NCBI RefSeq assembly: GCF_002104475.1 | Contig: NZ_NBOF01000003.1 | Span: 1-64,000, forward strand | Direction of reading: 5' to 3' | Length of the DNA: 64,000 nt | From: Cognaticolwellia mytili | GTDB taxonomy: Bacteria > Pseudomonadota > Gammaproteobacteria > Enterobacterales > Alteromonadaceae | Shown: one piece after another, positions 48,648 through 57,234 of the stretch | Position numbering within the stretch: the first letter of the stretch is position 1 | How the letters are laid out: the number at the start of each line of letters is the position of its first letter | Notes under the pieces: generated by a model | Database searches by the model: none | Seen by the model: only the letters and a program-made list of their open reading frames with translations | What the model was told of the DNA's origin: nothing | Translations under genes and position numbers: made by a program

Positions 48648-50669
48648 ATGACAAATATTGGCATAAAAATAAAAATTTTTATATTAATGACTGTACTGAT
48701 TATTTTCACTGTATTAACAACAACATTCATCATTAGTAGCAACGTGGAAGTGCTAAGCCGAAAGCTTAATTTACAAATAGCTGATGAAACAGCCCATCAT
48801 TATGCCTCGAAAGTTAAATTGGTACTTGAAAAAGCGATGGAAAGCTCACAACTATTGGAAATAAATTTTTGGCAGGCTCGCCAAGCGAAAGTAGATCGAC
48901 AATTCTTAGATAAAGCACTGATTGATACTATACGTCACGATGATAATATTTTTGGTACTTGGATGCTTTGGGAGCCTAATGCCTATGACAAGCAAGATGA
49001 TTTGTTTGCCAATAGTCAAGGGCATGACGAAACAGGGCGAGTAAACTCATACTGGCATTGGCAAGGAAAAGATATCATTAATGAGCCCAACCAAGGTTGG
49101 GAAAAAAGCACCTGGTACAATAACCCAAGAAAAAGAGCAAAAGAAACGTTAGAACAGCCCTATTTTTATCAAGTCTCTGATACTAAAGTTTTGCTTATTA
49201 GTACTATTCAACCGATTGTTCATGATGATGTATTTTATGGCGTTATTGGTGTTGATGTTGATTTAGCCTCTTTGCAAGAAATAGTTAACAATTTGACGGT
49301 AATGGGGACCGGTTTTTCAACATTAGTAGCGAATAACGGTATGTATGTAGCACACCCAGATAAAGCACTGATCGGCCAAACTGTCAATGAAGCAGAAATT
49401 AGCAGTATTCAATTGGGTCAATATCAGCAAAAATTTGTTTATGCTGATGCAATTGAAGAGTTATCTTATCAAGTGTCTATTCCTATCTTTGTAGGGGAAA
49501 CAGCAACCCCTTGGGCTTTTATTGTCACTATTCCCTTGAAGAAAATTGTTAGCTCTGGTGATGATATAAGCCAAACGATATTCTACATCAGTATTATTTC
49601 AGGTTTAATTATGTTGATAACGTTACTTGCTTTTGTTGAGCGATTTATCGCACCAATCGCTAAAATCACCGCTCAATTTAAGGCCGCGGTTAAAACTAAT
49701 GAGGGAATTATTCCTTATGTTCAGCCATCTTCTAAAGATGAAGTAGGTCAACTAGCAGAGACTTTCAATCTCATGGCATACGATGTTAATAACTCGCATG
49801 AAAGGCTTAAGTTGGTTAATGATGAGATTTTTAAATTAAATGCTGAGTTAGAAGGCAGGGTGAAAAGTAGAACCCTTGAATTGGAGAGGTCTTTAGAGCA
49901 ACAGCAAAGTATGCAAAGTCAATTAGTTGAATCGGAAAAAATGGCATCTCTAGGGCGATTAGTTGCAGGTGTAGCCCATGAACTAAACACACCAATCGGC
50001 ATTTGTGTAACGGCTAATTCTTTATTACTTGACGATATAATCAAATTAAAGCAATCCGTTATAGATGGAGATCTAACTAAAAATCGTATTAAGCAGTATT
50101 ATGATTCGACGATTGAAACCGGCAAGTTAATTGAATTTAATCTCTATCGAGCTTCTGAGCTTATTCAAAATTTCAAAATGGTTTCTGTTGATGTTTCATC
50201 CAATTCTACGTATACCTTCAATTTAATTGAATATATTCATAAAGTACTCAAAAGTTTGCATCCGGTTACTTCGAAAACAAAGCACCATATAGAGATTATT
50301 GAACGAGAAGAAATAGAGGTAACCTGTGATCCCGGTGATATTTCACAAATAGTAACCAATATAGTGATGAATGCGATAACGCATGCATTTACAGCCACTA
50401 AACCAGGGAATATCACTATTGATGTGGTACGGAAAAATGATGATATTCATATGGAGTTTAAAGATAATGGTGTAGGCATGACAAACGCAATAATAAATAA
50501 TGTATTCGAACCTTTTTTTACTACAAACAGAGACAATGGTGGTAGCGGGTTAGGTATGCATATTGTTTACAACATTGTAGTACAAAAACTGAGAGGAACG
50601 ATTAAGTGTGATAGTGATGTCAGCGAAGGGGCTTGTTACACCATTATATTTCCTATAAAACGAGAGTGA
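48648..50669 (+). CDS. Membrane sensor histidine kinase with dCache periplasmic domain
   Basis: A 673-aa kinase: TM1 about 10-30; large periplasmic dCache-type sensor (about 31-300, GVIGVDVDLASLQEIV and YVAHPDKALIGQ typical); TM2 about 308-328; HAMP (EVGQLAETFNLMAYD); coiled coil; HisKA with H444 in VAGVAHELNTPIG; HATPase with N box NIVMNAITHAF, DNGVGM and GSGLGMHIVYN. No response regulator is adjacent. It lies between the metalloprotease and a relic of a related gene. The ligand is unknown. Confidence 0.9.
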   Translation: MTNIGIKIKIFILMTVLIIFTVLTTTFIISSNVEVLSRKLNLQIADETAHHYASKVKLVLEKAMESSQLLEINFWQARQAKVDRQFLDKALIDTIRHDDNIFGTWMLWEPNAYDKQDDLFANSQGHDETGRVNSYWHWQGKDIINEPNQGWEKSTWYNNPRKRAKETLEQPYFYQVSDTKVLLISTIQPIVHDDVFYGVIGVDVDLASLQEIVNNLTVMGTGFSTLVANNGMYVAHPDKALIGQTVNEAEISSIQLGQYQQKFVYADAIEELSYQVSIPIFVGETATPWAFIVTIPLKKIVSSGDDISQTIFYISIISGLIMLITLLAFVERFIAPIAKITAQFKAAVKTNEGIIPYVQPSSKDEVGQLAETFNLMAYDVNNSHERLKLVNDEIFKLNAELEGRVKSRTLELERSLEQQQSMQSQLVESEKMASLGRLVAGVAHELNTPIGICVTANSLLLDDIIKLKQSVIDGDLTKNRIKQYYDSTIETGKLIEFNLYRASELIQNFKMVSVDVSSNSTYTFNLIEYIHKVLKSLHPVTSKTKHHIEIIEREEIEVTCDPGDISQIVTNIVMNAITHAFTATKPGNITIDVVRKNDDIHMEFKDNGVGMTNAIINNVFEPFFTTNRDNGGSGLGMHIVYNIVVQKLRGTIKCDSDVSEGACYTIIFPIKRE

Positions 50670-50699
50670 TGCTCACCCTATTCGAAGGTATAGTTTTAG

Positions 50700-50775
50700 G
50701 GCAACCTAAATGTCATACATCTATGTATGTAACGCATGACTAGATTTCTAGCTACAGCTGGGCCTAAAAGGGCCA
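50700..50775. repeat. Cluster of short palindromes after the kinase gene
   Basis: CATACAT-CT-ATGTATG (about 50714-50729) is a variant of the ACAT-CC-ATGT hairpin at 212, 35225 and 57090. It is followed at once by CTAGA-TT-TCTAG and GGCC-TAAAAG-GGCC. No gene spans it. It may help end the kinase transcript, but no T-tract is present. Confidence 0.5.
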
Positions 50776-50876
50776 TGTTAGATGGATTGATTCTAATATT
50801 ATAAAAACTATATTATTAGATTAATAGTTTGGGGCTAATCGTTTTTTGACTTGCTTAATCTAGTACTTCTAAATCG

Positions 50877-51007
50877 CTAAATATAAAGGAGTTTGGGTGC
50901 AATTTACCCTGTTAGCAAGCCAAATTAATTACAGTTTAAGTCATGAAGCTGTCTACACCAGAGTCTAAAATAAAGCACCGATAGGTTCTTCTGTTGGTGC
51001 TTACTAA
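50877..51007 (+). pseudogene. Relic of the 3' end of a metalloprotease paralogue
   Basis: The stretch matches the end of the metalloprotease gene (48232-48371): both encode QFTLLA-x-QINYSLSH, followed here by shifted frames giving LSTP-x-SKIK and then PIGSSVGAY before TAA at 51005. Relative to the intact gene there are two small deletions (2 and 1 bases), and the in-frame reading stops at TAA 50966. Only about 40 codons remain, with no start. So it is a degraded paralogue end, not a working gene. It lies 25 bases before the agmatinase-family gene. Confidence 0.7.
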
Positions 51008-51032
51008 TAATAAGCTAGTGAAAGGATTATAA

Positions 51033-51851
51033 ATGACTAAAAGTGATTTATTTAAGGTTGCTTTATTAGGCGTGCCATTTGATGACAATTCTTCATTTGA
51101 ACGAGGGCCAGCTTTAGCGCCTAATGTTATTCGTAATGTGTTGAGTAATGGTTCGTTAAATGGCTCTACGGAATTAGGTGTTGATTTAAGAGCATCTGAA
51201 CGATGGCTTGATGTTGGTGATATTAATGTTGCTACGTCTGAAAACTTCATCGTGGCAATTGAGCAGCGTTGTGATCAGTTGTTGTCTAACAATACTCGCT
51301 TAGTGACTTTAGGTGGTGATCACAGTATTAGTTACCCAGTGCTAAAAAGTTATCGTAAACACTTTGATCAGTTGACGATATTGCATATTGATGCACATTC
51401 AGACTTATATGACTCGTTCAAGGGGAATCGTTATTCTAATGCTTGTCCTTTTGCACGCGTAATGGAAGACGGGCTCTGCGAGCGATTAGTACAAGTTGGC
51501 ATACGAACACTGAACCTGCATCAAGAACAGCAAATTGCCAAGTTTAGTGTTGAATCATTGGAAATGAGGCACTGGCCATTATCACAGCCTTTGGTTTTTG
51601 AACATCCGGTGTATTTATCACTTGATATTGATGGTATCGATCCAGCCTTTGCGCCTGGAGTTTCGCATCGAGAGCCCGGAGGGCTAACAACGCGTGAGGT
51701 TATCAACATGATCCATCAAATTAATATGCCTTTAGTAGGCGCTGATGTTGTTGAGTTCAATCCGAACAAAGACATCGATAATATGACCTCGCAGCTAGCA
51801 GCAAAGCTGGTGAAAGAAATTGCCGGTAAAATGTTGTTAGGTGCGATTTGA
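51033..51851 (+). CDS. Agmatinase/arginase family ureohydrolase
   Basis: A 272-aa member of the ureohydrolase family. Dinuclear Mn ligands: GGDHSIS near 95, HIDAHSDLY near 120, and SLDIDGIDPAFAPG near 195; the C-terminal DVVEFNPNKD completes the site. It should cleave guanidino compounds such as agmatine or arginine, releasing urea. The exact substrate is not decided by these motifs; formimidoylglutamase or guanidinobutyrase are alternatives. GAAAGGATTATAA gives the ribosome site. No polyamine genes adjacent. Confidence 0.85.
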   Translation: MTKSDLFKVALLGVPFDDNSSFERGPALAPNVIRNVLSNGSLNGSTELGVDLRASERWLDVGDINVATSENFIVAIEQRCDQLLSNNTRLVTLGGDHSISYPVLKSYRKHFDQLTILHIDAHSDLYDSFKGNRYSNACPFARVMEDGLCERLVQVGIRTLNLHQEQQIAKFSVESLEMRHWPLSQPLVFEHPVYLSLDIDGIDPAFAPGVSHREPGGLTTREVINMIHQINMPLVGADVVEFNPNKDIDNMTSQLAAKLVKEIAGKMLLGAI

Positions 51852-51900
51852 TTAATGGTAAGTCATTATCCGTTTGCGCCTTTACACAATAGAATTAAAA

Positions 51901-51935
51901 AACGGCGCTGAAAAGGAAGGAGTTCAGCGCCGTGT
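51901..51935. terminator. GC-rich hairpin between convergent genes
   Basis: ACGGCGCTGAA (51902-51912) and TTCAGCGCCGT (51923-51933), perfect 11-bp arms with a 10-nt loop. Probably a bidirectional terminator between the ureohydrolase and the DMT transporter. Confidence 0.7.
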
Positions 51936-52004
51936 TGTGCAATTGGCACTTAGTAATAAGTGTACTGCGCACAAAGTTGACTATTTGGAGAATAGTGGAG
52001 CTAA

Positions 52005-52982
52005 CTATAAAGCTTCTGCATTCAAAGTTTTTTGATTTATATTCGATTCAATCGATTCTTTTAAATCTTTTTCATTGGTTGAATTTAGTTGATTACTTGT
52101 GGCCTTTAATTTATTGGGCCGAGCTAGAACCACTAGATTGCCAATAACAATAAAAGCTAAACCTGCAACGGTAAAAGGTGTCCATGAAAAATTTTCAACA
52201 AGCGTAGAAATAATCACGGCAACAGCAGGGAACATAATTGATGCATAAGATGTCTTATGTGTACCAATACGGTTAAGTAATGTTAGGTAGCAGCCAAACG
52301 CAATAACAGAGCCAAATATTGATAAGTAAAGTAATGAGCTAACGTAAGAAAATGAATAATCAAAGTTAAAGCTTTTACCTTGTATAATTGCCACCAACGC
52401 CATAAATATTGAGCCATAGAGCATTCCCCAGGCATTTGCCGACATCAGAGGTAAGTTTAGTTTTTGGTTTCTCATTGATAGCATATTACCGGTAGAAGCA
52501 AATAGCGTTCCTGTGACACATAGCCCCAAACCTAGTAGTGTTTCAGCACCTAATTTTGTGTCATTAATTTGCGGCCAAAAAAGCGTGACTATACCTATGA
52601 GCCCAAACGCACCACCAAGGTAAACTTGCTTGGTTATTTTAGTGCCGTACCAAATCCTGGCATTAAAAACGTTAAAAAACATGATGCTTGAAAAGGCAAT
52701 ACAAGTGAGCGCCGAATTAATGTGCTGCTGCGCCGAATAGAGCAAATAATAATTAAAGCCAAATAGCGTGATGCCAAAAAGCGCAAACTGTATATGGTTT
52801 TGCAATGAAAACTTCAAAGGTAAGTGTTTATATTTACAATAAGCAAATAGAATAAGTGCAGCTAGCCCAAAGCGATAGACTATTGATGCCTCTGCAGCAA
52901 CATCGCCTAATTGGAAGTTGATGGCAATCCAAGTTGAGCCCCAGATAACAACTGTAATGATGTATAGAAATGTGTTGTTCAT
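52005..52982 (-). CDS. DMT-superfamily transporter (EamA family)
   Basis: A 325-aa inner-membrane carrier with about ten transmembrane segments in two EamA repeats; the first begins VVIWGSTWIAINFQLG and the second with LGLGLCVTGTLFASTGNM. The C-terminal tail about 291-325 is polar (Asn/Ser/Glu-rich) and probably cytoplasmic. EamA carriers often export amino acids or metabolites. It is divergent from a MocR-type regulator gene (53374), a common pairing for efflux carriers, so it may be its target. Confidence 0.87.
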   Translation of the reverse strand: MNNTFLYIITVVIWGSTWIAINFQLGDVAAEASIVYRFGLAALILFAYCKYKHLPLKFSLQNHIQFALFGITLFGFNYYLLYSAQQHINSALTCIAFSSIMFFNVFNARIWYGTKITKQVYLGGAFGLIGIVTLFWPQINDTKLGAETLLGLGLCVTGTLFASTGNMLSMRNQKLNLPLMSANAWGMLYGSIFMALVAIIQGKSFNFDYSFSYVSSLLYLSIFGSVIAFGCYLTLLNRIGTHKTSYASIMFPAVAVIISTLVENFSWTPFTVAGLAFIVIGNLVVLARPNKLKATSNQLNSTNEKDLKESIESNINQKTLNAEAL

Positions 52983-53010
52983 AACAATCCTATGAAATAA
53001 ATCGGAAAGG

Positions 53011-53035
53011 GATAGCGAGCTAATTTCTCGCTATC
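53011..53035. terminator. Hairpin upstream of the DMT transporter gene
   Basis: GATAGCGAG (53011-53019) and CTCGCTATC (53027-53035), perfect 9-bp arms with a 7-nt loop. Read on the minus strand it lies between the 53-codon ORF and the transporter gene, so it may be a terminator or a leader attenuator. Confidence 0.45.
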
Positions 53036-53066
53036 AGGCTTGTAAATTACTTAACCTAAGTTCAGG

Positions 53067-53228
53067 TTATTTATTGTTGCAATGTCGGTTATCAACAGGC
53101 ACTTTATTAACATGAGAAGACAAAGCAACTTGAGTTTCATGGCTGACAAGTTGAGTGCCAAACCCTCTACTCGACAATGTGGTGATCCATTTCTTCAATA
53201 TTGTTTTTGCGATATATGCAAATGTCAT
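53067..53228 (-). CDS. Short ORF with strong ribosome site, 53 aa
   Basis: ATG at 53228 is preceded by GAGGAGAGG (minus strand), an excellent Shine-Dalgarno. The 53-codon frame encodes a basic, cytoplasmic peptide beginning MTFAYIAKTILKKWITTL (amphipathic helix) with a polar second half ending RHCNNK. No family recognised. It lies in the divergent gap (52983-53373) and could be a leader peptide or an independent small protein; without conservation data I give moderate weight. Confidence 0.45.
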   Translation of the reverse strand: MTFAYIAKTILKKWITTLSSRGFGTQLVSHETQVALSSHVNKVPVDNRHCNNK

Positions 53229-53373
53229 GTGCCTCTCCTCGTTGGTTGTTAATACTGACTATTGGTTATTTATTTCCGTTCTAAATAAATTGTTTATCTT
53301 GATGGATAGACAGTTTACTGATTTTTTGTTTTAATAACATACACAGAGAAACGAAAATGCAACCTATACAGTT

Positions 53374-54819
53374 ATGCGATTAGTTGATAAATCAGCACCG
53401 GAGTTTTTATACCAACAAGTTATCGACTTTGTTGAACACCAAGAAAAAATTGGTGCCTTGCGCGCAGGCGATAAATTGCCAAGTTTGCGTAAGTTAAGCC
53501 GACAATTTGAGATCAGTGTACCAACGGTCAAGCAGGCTTATGTTGAGCTTGAACGACAAGGTACTATTTCTGCTCGTCCTCAATCGGGTTATTATTTAAA
53601 AGCGAAACAAGCACGAACACTGCTGCCCCGAAGAGCAAAGTGGGCGAGCTGTGAGCCGGCAGAGATATCTTGTCGAAGTTTAATTGAGCAAGTTTATGAT
53701 GCGGTACATATGCCTGATTCAGTCGCATTAGGCATCTCTAACCCTGTACATGCTCATCCGCCTGATAAAGCACTGGCAAGATTAATGCGCTCAGTGCTAA
53801 GCCGAGTATCTGAAAAGGCGGTGAGTTATGGGCCGGTAAATGGTGACCCTAAGTTACGGTTGAGTTTGGCTTGTCGCTATCAAGAACAAGGCGTGTTGGT
53901 AAACCATGATGATTTAATTATTACCAATGGTGCACAAGAAGCTTTATCAATTGCATTACAATGTGTTGCTGAAAGAGGCGATGTTATTGCTGTTGAGTCG
54001 CCTTGTTACTTTGGCTTAATTGAACTTATTGAAAGCTTAGGTATGAAAGCGTTGGAAGTTTATACCAGCCCTGAAGATGGTGTTTGTGTTCCAGAATTAG
54101 CCAGTGTTATTAAACAGCATTCGGTTAAAGCCTGTTTATTTTCCACGGCGATTAATAACCCGCTGGGTTCTATGATGACAGATGCGCAGCGAAAAAATAT
54201 GGTCGAGCTACTTGAAGCCAATAATATTCCGCTTATTGAAGATGAAGTTTACAGCGATTTGTATTTTACCGAGCGTCGGCCGACTTCAGCACAGCTGTAT
54301 TCAGAAAAAGGCTTAGTACTGACTTGTTCTTCTTTCTCTAAAACGGCTGCACCAGGCTACCGAGTAGGTTGGTTGCTACCGGGACTATTTGAAGAAAAAG
54401 CCAAGCGTATTAAACGTGCGCAGTCTTGCTCTACACCTATGTTACAGCAATGGACATTAACTGATTATTTAATGAGTGGTGAATACGATAGGCATTTACA
54501 AGTATTACGTAAAACCTTGCGCTATAACTGCGAACGTATGCGGGCATTAATTGCTCAGCATTTTCCAGAACAAGTGTGTATTTCTAAGCCGCAAGGTGGC
54601 AGTGTGATATGGGTGCGATGTCGCTCTCATGTTGATACTAGCCAATTTTTCAGCCAAGCGATTAAGCAAGGTGTTAGTTTTGCACCAGGTGAAATATTCT
54701 CCCCGTCAGGTAAGTATAAGAACTATATGAGAATAAGTTTTGGTGTGCAGTGGTGTGAACGTATTGATGAAGCCATTCAAACACTTGGTAAATTAGTACA
54801 CCAATATCCTGATGCGTAA
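53374..54819 (+). CDS. MocR-family regulator (GntR HTH plus aminotransferase-like domain)
   Basis: A 481-aa protein with a GntR winged helix (about 8-78: DKLPSLRKLSRQFEISVPTV) and a fold-type-I aminotransferase domain (about 115-475) with NGAQEALSIALQ, EDEVYSDLYF and the PLP lysine in CSSFSKTAAPGYRVGW. It is a different branch from the regulator at 16024. The start at 53374 has a weak ribosome site. It is divergent from the DMT transporter gene and the short ORF, which are its likely targets. Confidence 0.9.
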   Translation: MRLVDKSAPEFLYQQVIDFVEHQEKIGALRAGDKLPSLRKLSRQFEISVPTVKQAYVELERQGTISARPQSGYYLKAKQARTLLPRRAKWASCEPAEISCRSLIEQVYDAVHMPDSVALGISNPVHAHPPDKALARLMRSVLSRVSEKAVSYGPVNGDPKLRLSLACRYQEQGVLVNHDDLIITNGAQEALSIALQCVAERGDVIAVESPCYFGLIELIESLGMKALEVYTSPEDGVCVPELASVIKQHSVKACLFSTAINNPLGSMMTDAQRKNMVELLEANNIPLIEDEVYSDLYFTERRPTSAQLYSEKGLVLTCSSFSKTAAPGYRVGWLLPGLFEEKAKRIKRAQSCSTPMLQQWTLTDYLMSGEYDRHLQVLRKTLRYNCERMRALIAQHFPEQVCISKPQGGSVIWVRCRSHVDTSQFFSQAIKQGVSFAPGEIFSPSGKYKNYMRISFGVQWCERIDEAIQTLGKLVHQYPDA

Positions 54820-54883
54820 TCGCTTGGGTGTTTATGTTAACTGAGAATAAAATTTACAGACTACAAATGAGGACAAATATAGA

Positions 54884-56074
54884 GTGCCAAATAACTCGAC
54901 ACAATTATCATTAAAATTTCTATTACCGTTGCTGGCGGCAATCATCGCAGTTTCTCCGCTAGCGATAGACATGTACTTGCCGGCACTGCCTAAGTTAGCT
55001 GAACATTTTTTCACGCAAATGCCTTTGGTACAAAATAGTTTAAGTATTTACTTATTTGGTTATGCCGCAGGTATGCTAGTTTTTGGCCCTATGGCCGACA
55101 AACACTCTCGACGTGGTTTAGTGATGCTAGGACTGACAGGGTTCATCCTGACAACACTAATGCTTACATATGCGCAAAATATTGAACAGTTTATCGCGTT
55201 ACGATTTTTGCAGGCTTTTATTGGCAGTGCAGCCACGGTAGTGGTGCCCGGAATTATAAGCCAACTGTATGGCAAAGATACGGCAAAAGGGCTTTCTTAT
55301 GTCAGTATGATCATGATGATGGCGCCTATGATTGCCCCAAGTATAGGTAGTGCGTTGCTGCTGCATAGCTGGCAAATGATTTTCTACGTCCTGGCTATTT
55401 ATGCTCTGTGCATTTTTATTTGCAGCTTTTATTTTTTACCAGAAGTTAAGTCAGTAAAAAAACGTGAAGAATTTAGTATTATTCAACGTTATAAAATAGT
55501 GTTTAGTAATAAAAAGGCGCGTTTAGATCTTATTTCTTCAATGATGGTTTCATTAGCTTTTTTTGCCTACATTACTGCTATTCCATTTGTTTATTTAACG
55601 GTATTTAAGGTGTCTGAATTTACTTTCAGTATTTTATTTGGCTTGAATGTATTTGCTTTAATGAGCGCACATTTTATTAATACTCGCTTAGTGACGAGAA
55701 TTGGTTCACGAAAAATGCTCAGTTATGGTGTTTTGTTGTCAATAACTGCAGCGACAAGCTTGTTTTTAGCAAATATTTTGTCATTACCTTTGCCATACCA
55801 TGTTGTAGCAATTCTGCCGTTAATGGGCAGTTTATCGATGATTTCGGTCAATGCTAATGCGCTGATTCTGCAAGAATTTACTGAGCATACAGGCACTGCA
55901 ACGGCGGTAAATGGTACTTTGCGTTTTGGTGTTGGTGCTTTAGCTGGGCCAATATTAGCGGTGTTTTATGATGGCAGTGCACTACCATTTGCGGGTTTAA
56001 TGTTAGTATCTGTTTTTGGTGTGCTGGTTTGCCAGCTAATACATAAAGTTATTGATAGAGAACAATTAGTATGA
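54884..56074 (+). CDS. Bcr/CflA-family multidrug efflux MFS transporter
   Basis: A 396-aa, 12-TM drug:H+ antiporter. Signature N-terminus with AVSPLAIDMYLPALPKLAEHF and GPMADKHSRRGLVMLG after TM2 (the D-K-x-x-R-R motif A), QAFIGSAATVV in TM4, and YVSMIMMMAPMIAPSIGS. These match Bcr and CflA proteins, which export bicyclomycin and chloramphenicol; the substrate here is not known. It starts at GTG with GAGGA upstream and overlaps elbB by four bases. Confidence 0.9.
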   Translation: MPNNSTQLSLKFLLPLLAAIIAVSPLAIDMYLPALPKLAEHFFTQMPLVQNSLSIYLFGYAAGMLVFGPMADKHSRRGLVMLGLTGFILTTLMLTYAQNIEQFIALRFLQAFIGSAATVVVPGIISQLYGKDTAKGLSYVSMIMMMAPMIAPSIGSALLLHSWQMIFYVLAIYALCIFICSFYFLPEVKSVKKREEFSIIQRYKIVFSNKKARLDLISSMMVSLAFFAYITAIPFVYLTVFKVSEFTFSILFGLNVFALMSAHFINTRLVTRIGSRKMLSYGVLLSITAATSLFLANILSLPLPYHVVAILPLMGSLSMISVNANALILQEFTEHTGTATAVNGTLRFGVGALAGPILAVFYDGSALPFAGLMLVSVFGVLVCQLIHKVIDREQLV

Positions 56075-56727
56075 AAAATATAGCAGTAATTTTATCAGGA
56101 TGCGGGGTTTATGATGGCGCCGAAATACATGAGTCAGTGCTAACATTGCTAGCGATTGAACAAGCAGGGGCAAAATATCGTTGCTTTGCACCGAATATTA
56201 ATCAGCATCATGTTATTAATCATGTAACGGGTCAGGTTATGGAGCAGGAGCAGCGAAATGTGCTCGTTGAGTCGGCTCGTATTTCTCGTGGTGATACTGA
56301 AGACTTAACTGAGTTTTATATTGATGAATTTGATGCCTTGATTGTGCCTGGAGGTTTTGGTGCGGCAAAAAATTTATCTGACTTTGCCATTAATGGCGAA
56401 GCTATCGCCGTTAATGAACAGGTATTATCAGTATGCCAAGCATTTGCAAAAGCGAAGAAACCAGCGGGATATATGTGCATTGCGCCAGTAATGATCCCGC
56501 TAATCTACGGTAAAAACGCTACAGCAACTATTGGCAATGATACCGCACTTGCTGAATCATTAAATAATATCGGCTTGGTTCATCAATGCTGTGAGGTTAA
56601 CGATATCGTTGTTGATGAAGAGCGACAATTAGTGTCAACACCTGCCTATATGCTAGCAACGTCATTGGTTGAAGCTGCAAGTGGTATTAACAAGTTAGTT
56701 GAAAAAGTGCTTAAAATGGCAGATTAA
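56071..56727 (+). CDS. elbB: Isoprenoid biosynthesis glyoxalase ElbB (DJ-1/PfpI family)
   Basis: A 218-aa glyoxalase-like DJ-1/PfpI protein. Start MKNIAVILSGCGVYDGAEIHESVL is typical of ElbB, as are ESARISRGD, the nucleophile-elbow region PAGYMCIAPVM with its Cys, and GNDTALAESLNN. E. coli ElbB has glyoxalase-like activity and is linked to isoprenoid biosynthesis. It overlaps the efflux-pump gene (ATGA), so the two are co-expressed. A hairpin follows. Confidence 0.94.
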   Translation: MKNIAVILSGCGVYDGAEIHESVLTLLAIEQAGAKYRCFAPNINQHHVINHVTGQVMEQEQRNVLVESARISRGDTEDLTEFYIDEFDALIVPGGFGAAKNLSDFAINGEAIAVNEQVLSVCQAFAKAKKPAGYMCIAPVMIPLIYGKNATATIGNDTALAESLNNIGLVHQCCEVNDIVVDEERQLVSTPAYMLATSLVEAASGINKLVEKVLKMAD

Positions 56728-56747
56728 CTATTTAAAATAGCCTAAAT

Positions 56748-56840
56748 AGCTTATACCCAAACTACTTGAAACTACATTTTCAAGTAGTTTGAATATATTA
56801 ATACGATTCATTCAATGAATGACAATATCAGGTATAAGCT
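56748..56840. repeat. Composite intergenic element: outer inverted repeats and inner hairpins
   Basis: AGCTTATACC (56748-56757) and GGTATAAGCT (56831-56840) are perfect 10-bp outer inverted repeats. Inside, CAAACTACTTGAAA (56758-56771) and TTTCAAGTAGTTTG (56778-56791) form a 14-bp stem, and ATTCATT-C-AATGAAT (56806-56820) a second one. It has the look of a dispersed palindromic unit; it may also terminate elbB. Confidence 0.75.
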
Positions 56841-57012
56841 AATTGCTAGTTTGTGTTTTTTTCACTTCTGCAGCTGCTTTTAATTCTACTTGTTGTAAAC
56901 GCCATTTTTTACGCTCAGCGTAATAATGATCCCACACACAAGGGTTACAAGAGCCACCTCCACAGCAATCGTCATCTGCAGGAGGGTTAGGTTTTTCTAT
57001 TAAATCAGTCAT
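56839..57012 (-). CDS. Small Cys-rich oxidoreductase-like domain protein
   Basis: A 57-aa protein with DDDCCGGGSCNPCVWDHYYAE, matching the oxidoreductase-like (PF09791) pattern of DCCG-x-x-C-x-x-CVWD with four clustered cysteines and CVWD-x-Y. Possible metal or Fe-S binding; function unknown. I use ATG 57012 (MTDLIEKP) because an earlier ATG at 57042 has no ribosome site. The stop codon overlaps the outer arm of the composite hairpin element. Confidence 0.8.
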   Translation of the reverse strand: MTDLIEKPNPPADDDCCGGGSCNPCVWDHYYAERKKWRLQQVELKAAAEVKKTQTSN

Positions 57013-57083
57013 ATTCTTAAATCTTTCATACGTAATCAGCATTGCTTTATCACAATGATATCACGACATAGCGTTTATCTTGA

Positions 57084-57181
57084 GCATAACAGCTCATTCA
57101 CATCCATGTGATCGCTTAATACCGCCATCCGGGCATAACAGCTCATTCACATCCATGTAATCGCTTAATACAGTTCATCCT
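57084..57181. repeat. 49-bp tandem repeat, two copies, carrying ACATCCATGT hairpins
   Basis: Two copies (57084-57132 and 57133-57181) share GCATAACAGCTCATT, then CACATCCATGT(G/A)ATCGCTTAATAC. The first carries the full CACAT-CC-ATGTG hairpin, the second ends ATGTA. The ends differ (CCGCCATCCGG versus AGTTCATCCTG). The gap lies between the small Cys-rich gene and the accC terminator and holds no gene. Confidence 0.8.
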
Positions 57182-57187
57182 GAACAT

Positions 57188-57211
57188 AAAAAAGCCCTGC
57201 AGTGCAGGGCT
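57188..57211 (-). terminator. Rho-independent terminator of aroQ-accB-accC
   Basis: Read on the minus strand, AGCCCTGCA-C-TGCAGGGCT (57193-57211) is a near-perfect palindrome followed by six T's. Confidence 0.88.
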
Positions 57212-57234
57212 CATATTAAAAACTAGCTAAAGCT

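Noticed and set aside
57084-57181. Two repeats with similar length considered as a CRISPR remnant
   Set aside because: The copies are directly adjacent with no spacer and differ at their ends; no cas genes are present.
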